Shown here: positions 6,857 through 15,335 of the stretch, one piece after another
Numbering within the stretch: the stretch's first letter is position 1
How the letters are laid out: each line of letters opens with the position of its first letter
Source of the DNA: Planctomycetota bacterium
Lineage (GTDB): Bacteria > Planctomycetota > Brocadiia > Brocadiales > Brocadiaceae
DNA: 64,000 nt
Direction of reading: 5' to 3'
NCBI GenBank assembly: GCA_016873155.1
Contig: VGXX01000001.1
Location: 1-64,000 of the forward strand
Translations under genes and position numbers: made by a program
The notes under the pieces: generated by a model
Seen by the model: only the letters and a program-made list of their open reading frames with translations
Databases searched by the model: none
Told to the model about the DNA's origin: nothing

Positions 6857-8074
6857 CTAATTTTTAAATACTATTCGTGCGAATCGGCGTTTCCCCACCT
6901 TGAGAATCATGTCGGGCTTTATTTCAATGTTCAGAGCGGGATCGTTAATGGTATCGTTGTTTATGCTTACCCCGCCCTGTTGAACCAATCGCCGCGCCTC
7001 GCTGTTGGTATTTGCAAAACCGCACAGGACAATGAGCCGTGTAATCCATATCTTGCCGTCCGTTAATTCGCTGCTGGCTATTTGGACATCAGGGATGTTG
7101 TCTGGCAGCGCATGCTCTTTGAAAATGCGGTCAAACTCCGCCGCCGCTGCTTCTGCATCCTTGTCCGTATGATACCGCCGAACAATAGCCTTTGCCAACG
7201 CTGCCTTCGCCGTACGCGGATGGGTGTGAACGTCGAGGAGTTGGTTAATTTCATTGACGCTCAGGTCTGTGGCGAGTTCGAAATACTTACGCATGAGGTT
7301 GTCCGGGATGGACATCGCCTTGCCGAACATTTCACCCGGGGATTCGGTCACGCCGATATAATTTCCCAGGCTCTTGCTCATCTTTTTGTTGCCATCGGTT
7401 CCTTCAAGCAGGGGCGTTGTCAATGCAATCTGTGGTTCCATGCCTGCATCCCGCTGAAGGTCTCTACCCACAAGCAAATTGAATAACTGATCGGTGCCCC
7501 CAAGTTCTACGTCGCTTTTTACTATAATAGAATCGTATCCCTGCATAAGGGGATAGATAAATTCATTAACGCTGATAGGGATGCCTGCGTTGTACCGTTT
7601 TGTAAAGTCATCGCGTTCCATCATACGCGCCACGGTCATCTGTGCCGTGAGTTTGATAACGTCGTTAAACGACATCTTCTCGAACCATTTGCTGTTATAG
7701 ACCACTTCGGTTTTATTCAAATCGAGTATCTTGCCGGCCTGTGAGAGGTATGTCCTGGCATTTTCCATAACCTTGTCGTGGGAGAGCATGGGTCGTGTCT
7801 TGTTTGCGCCTGACGGGTCGCCAACGGTTGCCGTGTAATCTCCGATAATGAGAATGGCAGTATGTCCGAGCGATTGAAACGTGCGCAGCTTGTGGATGGG
7901 AATGGCATTTCCTATGTGAATATCCGGGGCAGTCGGGTCGAGTCCTAATTTCACCCTGAGTGGTTTGTTCTCTTTCGCAGACCTGCTCAGTTTTTTTGTT
8001 AACTCTTCTTTTGTGACGATATCTACGGTTCCCCGCAGGATAATTTCTAATTGTTCATCTACGTCTTTAAACAT
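6857..8074 (-). CDS. tyrS: Tyrosyl-tRNA synthetase
   Basis: This class I aminoacyl-tRNA synthetase charges tRNA-Tyr in the cytoplasm and has 405 residues. The HIGH-type motif HIGN is at about 53-56 and KMSKS near 230. The C-terminal S4 RNA-binding domain holds ARRLVQQGGVSIN. I place the start at 8074 (MFKDVDEQLE) because GGAGGTTTC sits directly upstream. The longer reading to 8194 would run through a palindromic repeat and adds no conserved sequence. The protein is of the TyrRS type with a long linker and S4 domain, of normal size. The gene is not co-directional with a close upstream neighbour, so its promoter should lie in the repeat-rich 8075-8487 gap. Confidence 0.95.
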   Translation of the reverse strand: MFKDVDEQLEIILRGTVDIVTKEELTKKLSRSAKENKPLRVKLGLDPTAPDIHIGNAIPIHKLRTFQSLGHTAILIIGDYTATVGDPSGANKTRPMLSHDKVMENARTYLSQAGKILDLNKTEVVYNSKWFEKMSFNDVIKLTAQMTVARMMERDDFTKRYNAGIPISVNEFIYPLMQGYDSIIVKSDVELGGTDQLFNLLVGRDLQRDAGMEPQIALTTPLLEGTDGNKKMSKSLGNYIGVTESPGEMFGKAMSIPDNLMRKYFELATDLSVNEINQLLDVHTHPRTAKAALAKAIVRRYHTDKDAEAAAAEFDRIFKEHALPDNIPDVQIASSELTDGKIWITRLIVLCGFANTNSEARRLVQQGGVSINNDTINDPALNIEIKPDMILKVGKRRFARIVFKN

Positions 8075-8138
8075 GAAACCTCCGTGGTATTTTTCTTTTG
8101 CCCATAATTCGTAATTCGTAAATCTAAGATCTTGAATT

Positions 8139-8223
8139 AGATTCTTCGCTTCGCTCAGAATGACATAAAGCGAAGGAATGACTTTCCTTGTCATTCTGAG
8201 GGAGTGAAACGACCGAAGAATCT
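8139..8223. repeat. Long inverted repeat (AGATTCTTCG type)
   Basis: The arm 8139-8164 begins AGATTCTTCGCTTCGCTCAG. The arm 8190-8223 begins GTCATTCTGAGGGAG and ends CGAAGAATCT. They pair around a 25-nt loop that itself contains AAGCGAAGG/CCTT. This is a widespread bacterial intergenic repeat type. It lies upstream of tyrS. Confidence 0.65.
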
Positions 8224-8258
8224 TAAACTTTGATATTCCCGAACATCAAGTTTTATTT

Positions 8259-8464
8259 TACCCACCCCTGAATCCCCTCGCGAGCGGGGACTTCTTCAAT
8301 TCCCCTCTATCGGTGGGACAAGCGTCCCCGCTTGTCATTATGATGTCAACCGAGGACGGTTGACCTACCAGTAAGGGCTAGGGGTGTGTTTCGGAAATTT
8401 TACACACCCCTTACTCCCCCTCTCCCCACCTTCGTGAGGACATGTTTTTAGAGGGGAATTAAAA
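8259..8464. repeat. C-rich repeat block with two word-type palindromes
   Basis: The block carries CCCACCCCTGAATCCCC and, at its far end, ACACCCCTTACTCCCCC and AGAGGGGAATT. Between these are two small hairpins. GACAAGCG/CGCTTGTC is at 8317-8336. GTCAACCG/CGGTTGAC with an AGGA loop is at 8345-8364, the same loop as the GGTTCAATCG palindromes elsewhere. The block fills the gap between tyrS and the CPBP gene. Confidence 0.6.
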
Positions 8465-8487
8465 GGATTGAAATTCCACACATTTAG

Positions 8488-9264
8488 CTAAAATATCGGG
8501 ACTTTCCCTTTTAAAAAAAACTTAAAATACAGCAGAAAAACCAGGGTCAATGAATTATGTATAATATGCACTACTATGGAAGCAGCGAGAGTTTGTGTTT
8601 TCTCGTACAAATAACCCAGGAGTATTCCGAGTATAAGTATTTGAAAAAAGGCAAATATATCCATGTGTACGGCAGCAAAAAGGGATGCGCTGATTAAAAT
8701 GGCATATCGTCCCCCAAAATAGTTTTTCAATGCCGATTGCAGAAATCCCCGGAATATGATTTCTTCTATCAATGGGGCAATGATAATCCCAAAGAATATT
8801 AAACTGATTAAGACAAAGATAGACTTTTCTTCTAAAATCCATTTAACAACGTCCTGCATTTCCGGATTTATTCCGTAATAGCTCGAGATCAAATTAATGA
8901 CGAACCCGGCCAGGATGATGAGGGGAAGCGTAACCAGATATTTTTTTATACCCTGTTTAATGTTGTTCGATAAGTTTACAAGAGAAAGGCCGAGGGCTGT
9001 AATTGATTGATGACATTCTACGTGTACAATGTAAAACACATAAGAACAGACTGACAAGTTGATGAAAAGGGTAACGAAGAGAACAACGTTGCGATGCCCG
9101 ATATTGCCGAGAAAATTGTGACCGAAGACCGCAGAGACGAGATGTATGATTGACGGCATTCCTACGAACATGAGGATAACATAAGCCAGGAAGACCTTTA
9201 TAGCGTCTTTTATGCTCCATCGGCAGTTAAATGTGATCCTTTGTCTGATCTGTGTGCTATTCAC
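8488..9264 (-). CDS. CPBP family intramembrane metalloprotease
   Basis: This is a multi-spanning membrane protein of about 258 residues with the CPBP/Abi (Rce1-like) signature. EEIIFRGFL supplies the paired glutamates and arginine, and FAAVHMDIF supplies the histidine of the next motif. Members are glutamate-type intramembrane proteases, and the substrate here is unknown. The start is uncertain. I use the GTG at 9264 (MNSTQIRQRI), which overlaps the stop of yjbQ by 8 bases. ATG at 9306 would run deeper into yjbQ, and no Shine-Dalgarno site supports either. It is last in the gpsA-deaminase-yjbQ run. Confidence 0.8.
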   Translation of the reverse strand: MNSTQIRQRITFNCRWSIKDAIKVFLAYVILMFVGMPSIIHLVSAVFGHNFLGNIGHRNVVLFVTLFINLSVCSYVFYIVHVECHQSITALGLSLVNLSNNIKQGIKKYLVTLPLIILAGFVINLISSYYGINPEMQDVVKWILEEKSIFVLISLIFFGIIIAPLIEEIIFRGFLQSALKNYFGGRYAILISASLFAAVHMDIFAFFQILILGILLGYLYEKTQTLAASIVVHIIHNSLTLVFLLYFKFFLKGKVPIF

Positions 9265-9655
9265 TTTTAATAGTTTGTACAAATACTTCCCGGTTTCTTG
9301 GGCCATCGAATTCACAAAAGAAAATACCCTGCCAGGTGCCCAGCGCCAGTTTCCCATCTGAGACAGGGATATAAACAGAAGACCCCACAATGGTAGATTT
9401 GATATGAGCGGCGGCATTCCCTTCCATGTGAGTATAGTGGTCGTCCCATGGCACTATCTTATTGAGTTCGTTTTGTATGTCTTTTGGGACGGAAGGGTCG
9501 GCATTTTCATTGATAGTAACGGCGGCTGTGGTATGGGGCACATATACGTAGCACACGCCCTCTTTAAACCCCTGCCTGTGTACGATTTTACCGACTTCGG
9601 GCGTTATATTAATAAATTCTGATTGAGAATGGGTTTTTACCTGTATCTTATTCAT
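9257..9655 (-). CDS. yjbQ: YjbQ/UPF0047 family protein
   Basis: This 132-residue protein of the YjbQ (secondary thiamine-phosphate synthase-like) family has conserved HTTAAVTINENADP, DDHYTHMEGNAAAHIKS and LGTWQGIFFCEFDGPR. The precise cellular role of the family is not settled; thiamine phosphate synthase activity has been reported for members. I choose ATG 9655 (MNKIQVKTHS), which gives the usual family length. The longer frame to 9736 overlaps the deaminase gene. It lies in a tight minus-strand cluster. Confidence 0.9.
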   Translation of the reverse strand: MNKIQVKTHSQSEFINITPEVGKIVHRQGFKEGVCYVYVPHTTAAVTINENADPSVPKDIQNELNKIVPWDDHYTHMEGNAAAHIKSTIVGSSVYIPVSDGKLALGTWQGIFFCEFDGPRNREVFVQTIKSE

Positions 9656-9674
9656 CGTAAGAGGGAAAAATAAT

Positions 9675-10151
9675 TTAATAAATTCTTTTATTCTCTTGCT
9701 CTGACCATAACTTGAAGAGCGCAAGCCCTTCTTCACGCAGGATGTTTCCGACTATTTCTATTGAGCTGTTGCCCTCTTGCTTCATCGTTTCATTTGAAAT
9801 GGTAAGTTCGCTAAATCCCAATTTCCTTGCGTCCCCGATTCGGGTGCCATAGACGATTGTGGAGATTTTTGCCCAATGGCATGCGCTAAAGCACATGGGG
9901 CACGGTTCACAGGTAGAATAAATCACACAGCCGGATAAGTCAACGGTATTTAATTTTTTACAAGCCTCTCTGATTGCATGAATCTCGGCGTGGGCGGTTA
10001 TATCCATGTTTTCCCATACGATGTTGTGGACACAACTGATAACCTCTTCGTCTTTTGATACACATACCCCAAACGGTGTCTGCCCGTTTTTAATGCCCTG
10101 CCGTGCCTTGTCAATGGCAAGTCTCATGAATTTCTCATGTATGATTTTCAT
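9675..10151 (-). CDS. Guanine deaminase-like nucleoside/nucleobase deaminase
   Basis: This zinc-dependent cytidine-deaminase-fold enzyme has 158 residues, with the catalytic HAE (TAHAEIHAIREA) and zinc-binding PCPMC (STCEPCPMCFSACHWA) motifs. The region after PCPMC (VYGTRIGDARKLGFSEL) resembles bacterial guanine deaminase (GuaD) more than TadA, so guanine to xanthine deamination is the first guess. tRNA adenosine deaminase is the alternative. ATG 10151 is preceded by AAGGTAG and lies 31 bases after the gpsA stop, which suggests co-transcription with gpsA. Confidence 0.85.
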   Translation of the reverse strand: MKIIHEKFMRLAIDKARQGIKNGQTPFGVCVSKDEEVISCVHNIVWENMDITAHAEIHAIREACKKLNTVDLSGCVIYSTCEPCPMCFSACHWAKISTIVYGTRIGDARKLGFSELTISNETMKQEGNSSIEIVGNILREEGLALFKLWSEQENKRIY

Positions 10152-10182
10152 TTCTACCTTATTTTTTATTGGTCTGAGGCTT

Positions 10183-11205
10183 TCAGGCAAGTTCTTCCAT
10201 CTCAGACCTGGGGGTACGCATCATGAGATTACTTACAGCCTCCAGGGGGTCTTTGTCGGTAAAGAGCACATTGTAAATTTCTCTGGTGATGGGCATTTCC
10301 ACATGTAATTTCTTTGAAAGCGCTGTAACGGATTTTGTAGTCCATACACCCTCTGCAATTTGTTCCATCTTCTCCAGGACTTCTTGCAGTTTTTTTCCTT
10401 TCCCAATCTGCTCGCCAACCCAGCGGTTTCTCCCGTAAGGACTGATACAGGTCGTTATCAGGTCGCCTAATCCCGTGAGTCCTGAAAAGGTAGTTTTTTG
10501 CGCCCCCATAACGATACCGAGACGGCTAATCTCTGCTAGTCCACGGGTAATAAGGGCAGCCTTTGAATTGTCACCAAATTTCAAGCCATCACATATACCT
10601 GCGGCTATAGCGATCACATTTTTCATCGCAGCGCCTAGCTCAACACCTATCATGTCAGGATTCGTATAGACCCTGAACCTGTCTGTGGTGAAAATTTCCT
10701 GAACGGTTCGTGCCAGGGCAATGTCTTTAGATGATGCAACAATCGTAGTAGGCAGTCCACGTGCAACCTCTTCCGCATGGCTTGGGCCAAGCAGTAAGGA
10801 AATTGGTTGATCTCCCCATACGTTGGCGATGATTTCGCTGGGTTTCATTAGGGTATCATTTTCTATTCCCTTTGTAACGCTAACAATGGGCGTTCCCTGA
10901 ACAAAGGATTCTTTAAATTTCATAAGTACTGAACGCAAGTAAGGAGTAGGTGTTGCTACTACGATGATATTTACGTCCATTTCCTTATGAGATATATTGG
11001 AAGTAATGCATATTCCGGAAGGGATTGGAATACCCTTTAAATATTTGACGTTTTCTCTTTTTTCTCTCAGGTAATCTGAGTATGTTGCGTCAGAACCCCA
11101 AAGGGTAACTTCGTAACCCTTTTTATAGAGCAGAATGGCAAGCGCAGTTCCCCAGCCACCATTGCCTATAACAATTATTTTTTTAGATAATGATTTCGAA
11201 GTCAT
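10183..11205 (-). CDS. gpsA: NAD(P)-dependent glycerol-3-phosphate dehydrogenase
   Basis: This 340-residue enzyme makes sn-glycerol 3-phosphate from dihydroxyacetone phosphate for phospholipid synthesis. The Rossmann glycine motif GNGGWGTALA is at residues 13-22. Family-specific segments include SVTKGIEN, GPSHAEEVARGLPT and GVELGAAMKNVIAIAAG, which contains the catalytic lysine. Length is normal. GGATAAGA lies just before the ATG. A terminator (11222-11250) separates it from glyA upstream, so it probably has its own promoter within the repeat-rich 11251-11474 gap or just before its start. Confidence 0.95.
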   Translation of the reverse strand: MTSKSLSKKIIVIGNGGWGTALAILLYKKGYEVTLWGSDATYSDYLREKRENVKYLKGIPIPSGICITSNISHKEMDVNIIVVATPTPYLRSVLMKFKESFVQGTPIVSVTKGIENDTLMKPSEIIANVWGDQPISLLLGPSHAEEVARGLPTTIVASSKDIALARTVQEIFTTDRFRVYTNPDMIGVELGAAMKNVIAIAAGICDGLKFGDNSKAALITRGLAEISRLGIVMGAQKTTFSGLTGLGDLITTCISPYGRNRWVGEQIGKGKKLQEVLEKMEQIAEGVWTTKSVTALSKKLHVEMPITREIYNVLFTDKDPLEAVSNLMMRTPRSEMEELA

Positions 11206-11221
11206 TTCTTATCCGAATTAT

Positions 11222-11250
11222 AAAAAACAGGGCTGGATTGCTCCAGCCCT
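11222..11250 (-). terminator. Intrinsic terminator after glyA
   Basis: Read on the minus strand, AGGGCTGGA and TCCAGCCCT pair around a 4-nt loop and are followed by G and six Ts. It stands between the end of glyA, about 220 bases upstream, and the start of gpsA. Confidence 0.75.
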
Positions 11251-11277
11251 TTAAGAAGCTATATTTTTCATGTTGTT

Positions 11278-11463
11278 CCCCCTTAGAAAAGGGGGATTGA
11301 GGGGGTTGTTTTTTGGGGTTATTCCCCATTCCCCGTTTTCACGAGGACGAGTTTCATGAGGACAAGTTTACAACCCCCCCTAGCCCCCTTTTTTAAGGGG
11401 GATTTTTTGCCTGCCACTACCAAGAACCCACATAAACAAAATGAAAATTCCTATACAATTTAA
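11278..11463. repeat. C-rich composite repeat, full-length copy
   Basis: It starts CCCCTTAGAAAAGGGGGATT and runs through GAGGGGGTTG, a CACGAGGACGAGTTTCATGA segment, and CAACCCCCCCTAGCCCCC with a TTAAGGGGG hairpin. It ends in the shared tail GCCACTACCAAGAACCC ... AAAATGAAAATTCCTAT. It corresponds closely to 6471-6650 and 21408-21572. The unit reaches almost to the glyA stop codon. Confidence 0.75.
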
Positions 11464-11474
11464 TGATAAAGTTG

Positions 11475-12740
11475 CTATTTCGCAGTCTGATACGCCTCCA
11501 TCTCATATAGGGAATAAGCTGAGCAGAGGTCTTTTATGGTCTTTCGAACGTTTTCTTTAGTTTTATTATCATTTGGCTGTGAAAGGACTTTGTCAATGCA
11601 TTCGGCTATTTTAACAGCCTCTGCATCCTTCATACCTCTCGAAGTTATGGTGGGCGTTCCAATGCGAATCCCGTTCGGTTCGTTTGCACTTGCACCCATT
11701 TCGTCAAAAGGGATCGTATTTCTGTTCAGGATGATATCCACAGTTTCCAATGATAATTGGGCTTCTTTCCCGGTAATTCCTTTATTACGTAAATCAATTA
11801 AAAAGAGATGATTGTCTGTCCCGCCTGAAACCAGGTTGTATCCCCTTTTTACAAATTCTTGCGCCATTGCCCTTGCATTTTTTACCGTTTGGTGCTGACA
11901 TTGCTTGAACTCCTCCGTCATTGCCTCTTTGAATGCAACCGCCTTCGCTGCAATGATGTGCATAAAAGGGCCACCCTGAATTCCAGGGAAAACCATAGAA
12001 TCAACCTGTTTTGCATATTTCGATTTGCATAAGATTAAACCGCCACGCGGACCACGAAGAGTCTTGTGGGTTGTTGTGGTAGTAAAATCTGCATAAGGAA
12101 CCGGGCTGGGATGGGCGCCACCGACAATAAGTCCGGCGATATGGGCTATATCAGCCATAAATAAGGCGCCCACTTCATCTGCAATCTTTCTGAATCTTGG
12201 GAAGTCAAGTACTCTCGGATAAGCGCTCGCACCTGCGATGATCATTTTGGGTTTCGTTTTCAAGGCAATGGCGCGCACCTCATCGTAATCAATATATCCG
12301 GTATCTTTCTTTACGCCGTAATGGGCGATCTCATACATCATTCCTGAAAAATTCTTTTTAAATCCGTGTGTGAGATGTCCGCCGTGCGATAAATCCATTC
12401 CCAGGATACGGTCTCCGGGCTTTAACACTGCAAAGCAGACGGCCATGTTGGCTTGTGAACCTGCATGCGGCTGTACGTTGGCATGCTCGGCTCCAAAGAT
12501 TTGCTTTGCCCTTTCAACAGCTAATTCTTCTACCGTATCCACATTTCCACAGCCGGCATACCATCTTTTCCTGGCGTACCCCTCGGCGTATTTATTAGTC
12601 ATTGAAGACCCTTGTGCCTCCTGCACTGCAAGGCTGCATATATTTTCTGATGCAATCAGGTCGATGGTATTTTGCTGTCTCTCTTTTTCTGCTTGTATGG
12701 CACGCCAAACTTCCGGGTCATCGTTTTGTAATGTAATCAT
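11475..12740 (-). CDS. glyA: Serine hydroxymethyltransferase
   Basis: This 421-residue PLP enzyme interconverts serine plus tetrahydrofolate and glycine plus methylene-tetrahydrofolate, the main one-carbon source. Motifs include NLIASENI-type [11 protein letters not shown] near the N-terminus, the [14 protein letters not shown] segment, and the PLP-lysine site [15 protein letters not shown] near residue 224. Length is normal. It lies 37 bases downstream of prfB on the same strand and probably forms an operon with it from the promoter at 14010-14039. Confidence 0.96.
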   Translation of the reverse strand: MITLQNDDPEVWRAIQAEKERQQNTIDLIASENICSLAVQEAQGSSMTNKYAEGYARKRWYAGCGNVDTVEELAVERAKQIFGAEHANVQPHAGSQANMAVCFAVLKPGDRILGMDLSHGGHLTHGFKKNFSGMMYEIAHYGVKKDTGYIDYDEVRAIALKTKPKMIIAGASAYPRVLDFPRFRKIADEVGALFMADIAHIAGLIVGGAHPSPVPYADFTTTTTHKTLRGPRGGLILCKSKYAKQVDSMVFPGIQGGPFMHIIAAKAVAFKEAMTEEFKQCQHQTVKNARAMAQEFVKRGYNLVSGGTDNHLFLIDLRNKGITGKEAQLSLETVDIILNRNTIPFDEMGASANEPNGIRIGTPTITSRGMKDAEAVKIAECIDKVLSQPNDNKTKENVRKTIKDLCSAYSLYEMEAYQTAK

Positions 12741-12776
12741 ATTTTCACGTTATCCTTAAAAATTAAATTCGATAGT

Positions 12777-13884
12777 CTAACTTGTTTTTACCATTCTCCA
12801 TTTCAGATATGTTTCCATAAACTCATCAATCTCGCCGTCCAGTACCGCCTGTGTATTCCCTGTTTCCTTGCCGGTGCGCAGATCTTTAACAAGGGAGTAG
12901 GGTTGTAATACATATGATCGGATTTGATGACCCCATGCAATTTCCCCCTTCTCATCATACGCTGCGGAAAGTTCCTTTTCCCTTTCTTTTTCCTTTATCT
13001 GATACATCTTTGCCTTCAGCATACTCAGGGCCATTCGCCGGTTCTGGTGCTGTGACCGTTCACTCTGGCATTGTACGACAAGCCCGGTTGGAAGATGAGT
13101 AAGACGGACAGCGGATGATGTCTTGTTGACATGTTGGCCGCCTGCCCCTGATGCCCGGTAGGTATCTACCCGTAACTCGTTTTCGTTAATTTCAATTTCT
13201 TCTTCCTCTTCGATCTCAGGAAGCACATCGACCGCAGCAAACGATGTATGCCTCCGCGCATTTGCATCAAAGGGGGAAATGCGCACTAACCGGTGAACGC
13301 CGATTTCAGACTTTAAATATCCATAGGCATACTCGCCCTTTATATGGACGGTAATCCTTTTAATTCCAGCCTCTTCTCCCGGCAATACATCGATGAGAGA
13401 CTGCGTAAATCCACTTTTTTCCACCCAGCGGCTGTACATGCGAAATAACATGGATACCCAATCACAGGACTCAGTCCCGCCTGCGCCTGCATAAATGCTT
13501 AAATAGGCATTGCAGTGATCGTGCGGCTCTCCCAGCATTGTCCGCAATTCAATTTTTTCGAGCTTCTGCGTAAACGACTTGATATCTTTTACGACCTCAG
13601 CCTCAGCCTGTTCATCTTGTTCTTCTTCAGCAAGTGACGATAAACACTCGATGTCATCCAGTGTTTTTTGTAATTCATGAAGAGGCAGGATAATTCCTTT
13701 GAGGGATTTTAATTTCTTGATAACTTGCTGAGCATTGTCCTTGTTTTCCCAAAAATGAGGGGAAGAGATTTGTTCCTCTAAGACAGACATTTCTTTTTTT
13801 TTATTTTCGAGGTCAAAGAGAGTCCCTGAGGTGCACTAAACGCTCTCGAAGAGGGGTTAATTCTTTTTCTATATTACTGATCAT
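12777..13884 (-). CDS. prfB: Peptide chain release factor 2 (programmed +1 frameshift)
   Basis: RF2 recognises UGA and UAA stops and triggers peptide release. The main frame (MSVLEEQISS from 13790) carries the stop-reading tripeptide SPF (RISPFDANARR) and the GGQ motif GAGGQHVNKTSS. Upstream, an ATG at 13884 opens 23 codons (MISNIEKELTPLRERL ... DSL) ending in TGA at 13813-13815. A +1 shift at CTT-TGA-C joins it to DLENKKKEMSV in the main frame and gives about 368 residues, the normal RF2 length. Thus 13790 is not the true start. The arrangement is the classic RF2 autoregulation: low RF2 favours the shift. Confidence 0.95.
13813..13830 (-). promoter_or_regulatory. RF2 +1 frameshift site
   Basis: On the minus strand AGGGAC, TCT, then CTT TGA C: a Shine-Dalgarno-like AGGGA at the same distance from the slippery CTT as the AGGGGG of E. 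coli prfB, followed by the in-frame UGA stop and a C. Slippage of the CUU-bound tRNA onto UUU skips one base. Confidence 0.9.
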
Positions 13885-14009
13885 AATTACATACCTTTAC
13901 TTTAATGTTTAAAAAGCATAGTGTTGAAATTTCTTAATCGCTTTGCTATTTCCAAAATGGCAAGTCATAACGATACTATAGTGAAAAAAACAATTAATTT
14001 AAGAGACAA

Positions 14010-14039
14010 ATTATAATTTATAAAAGATAGGTATGTCAA
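14010..14039 (-). promoter_or_regulatory. Consensus sigma-70 promoter for prfB-glyA
   Basis: On the minus strand TTGACA (14039-14034) and TATAAT (14015-14010) are separated by 18 bp. Both hexamers match the consensus. The prfB start is about 120 bases downstream. Confidence 0.75.
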
Positions 14040-14053
14040 TATGGAATTTGGAA

Positions 14054-14082
14054 TTGACTTAGGTGGAAAATATTCTTATCAT
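14054..14082 (+). promoter_or_regulatory. Sigma-70-like promoter for the sugar-nucleotide/rsmD/ispE/spoVG run
   Basis: TTGACT (14054-14059) and TATCAT (14077-14082) have a 17-bp spacer. It is divergent from the prfB promoter and about 50 bases before the first gene. Confidence 0.6.
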
Positions 14083-14138
14083 TGTCTCTTTATGATGGCC
14101 GTAATAAGTAGGGACAAAAAGTATAAGGGGAAATGACC

Positions 14139-14594
14139 ATGATTGATGGCGTAAGGATAAAAAAACTCAAACCCATCCCCGATGAACGCGGCAGATTGAT
14201 GGAGATACTTCGAAAAGATGACGAACTTTTCATAACATTTGGTCAGGTATATGTAACGACAGCTTATCCGGGTGTTGTAAAGGCCTGGCATTATCATAAG
14301 ATACAGACAGACCATTTTACGGTTATCCATGGTATGATGAAGATTGTCCTTTACGACAGCCGGAAAGATTCCCCAACCTTTGGACAGATAAATGAGTTTA
14401 TTGCAGGCACATACAATCCTGTTTTGATACAGATACCTCCGATGGTTACCCACGGTTTTAAATGTATAGGCGAACATGAGGCGATTGTCGTCAATTGTCC
14501 TACGGAGTTATACAATTACACTACACCTGATGAATATCGCATAGATCCCCACAGTGGAGAAATACCGTATTCCTGGGATAGAAAGGACGGATAA
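14139..14594 (+). CDS. RmlC-like cupin sugar epimerase
   Basis: This 151-residue single-domain cupin is related to dTDP-4-dehydrorhamnose 3,5-epimerase (RmlC/RfbC). Visible features are DERGRLMEIL, VKAWHYHKIQTDHF with the active-site histidine region, IPPMVTHGFKC, and a late YNYTTPDEYR. It is shorter than classical RmlC (about 180), like many epimerases or epimerase-like proteins encoded next to nucleotidyltransferases. I chose ATG 14139 because AAGGGG ends 8 bases upstream; ATG 14133 would be only 2 bases from it. Its stop overlaps the next start (TAATG), so the two act together, presumably on a nucleotide sugar for surface glycans. Confidence 0.85.
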   Translation: MIDGVRIKKLKPIPDERGRLMEILRKDDELFITFGQVYVTTAYPGVVKAWHYHKIQTDHFTVIHGMMKIVLYDSRKDSPTFGQINEFIAGTYNPVLIQIPPMVTHGFKCIGEHEAIVVNCPTELYNYTTPDEYRIDPHSGEIPYSWDRKDG

Positions 14595-15328
14595 TGAAGG
14601 GGATTGTTCTTGCAGGCGGATTAGGGACGCGCTTATTACCGTTGACAAAAATTACCAATAAGCATCTCCTTCCCGTATACAAAGAGCCCATGATTTATTA
14701 TCCGATTAAAATTCTTATTAATGCGGGAATCAGGGATATTATGATTGTTACCGGGGGAAATCATGCCGGAGAATTTTTAAGGTTGCTCGGAGATGGAAAA
14801 CAGTTTGGTTTAAAACACATCAGTTATACCTATCAGGAAGGCGAGGGTGGTATTGCCGAGGCGCTGGGTTTGACTGAAGATTTTGCAGATGGTGACAAAA
14901 TCGTTGTTGTGCTGGGCGATAATATTATAGAAAACAATATTATAAAGCAAACAGAGGCGTTTGAAAGACAGAAAGAAGGGGCGAAGATTATCATAAAAAA
15001 AGTCCCTCATCCGGAACATTTTGGCGTTCCGGAGCTTATTGGGGATAAGGTTGTGCGTATTGAAGAAAAGCCCAAAAAGCCCAAATCAGAATATGCCGTT
15101 ATTGGTATCTATATGTACGATTATCGGGTCTTCGATGTCGTCAAAACGCTGGAACGCTCTGAACGGGGTGAGCTTGAGATTACGGACGTAAATAATTATT
15201 ATATAAAAAGCGGGTTAATGACTTACGATACTATAGATGGCTGGTGGATTGATGCCGGAAGTTCGCATGATAATCTTGCCCAGGCAAGCCAATTGGTAAT
15301 AAAAACAGGCGCTAATAAAGTAGACTGA
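14594..15328 (+). CDS. Glucose-1-phosphate thymidylyltransferase-like nucleotidyltransferase
   Basis: This 244-residue NDP-sugar pyrophosphorylase has the signature KGIVLAGGLGTRLLPLTKITNKHLLPVY at its N-terminus and the GDN metal-binding motif (VVVLGDNIIE). A second conserved block is EEKPKKPKSEYAVIGIYMYD. It makes an NDP-sugar (probably dTDP-glucose) from NTP and sugar 1-phosphate. It is shorter than E. coli RmlA (about 290) and resembles the short RfbA form. The start overlaps the preceding stop by one base. The substrate nucleotide cannot be fixed from the sequence. Confidence 0.88.
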   Translation: MKGIVLAGGLGTRLLPLTKITNKHLLPVYKEPMIYYPIKILINAGIRDIMIVTGGNHAGEFLRLLGDGKQFGLKHISYTYQEGEGGIAEALGLTEDFADGDKIVVVLGDNIIENNIIKQTEAFERQKEGAKIIIKKVPHPEHFGVPELIGDKVVRIEEKPKKPKSEYAVIGIYMYDYRVFDVVKTLERSERGELEITDVNNYYIKSGLMTYDTIDGWWIDAGSSHDNLAQASQLVIKTGANKVD

Positions 15329-15335
15329 TAAAACC

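Noticed and set aside
7082-7486. 134-residue plus-strand ORF opposite tyrS
   Set aside because: Shadow of tyrS with no ribosome site; the tyrS frame carries all conserved motifs.
14594-15328. Complete dTDP-rhamnose operon
   Set aside because: Only an RmlA-like and an RmlC-like gene are present; rmlB and rmlD are not in the window.
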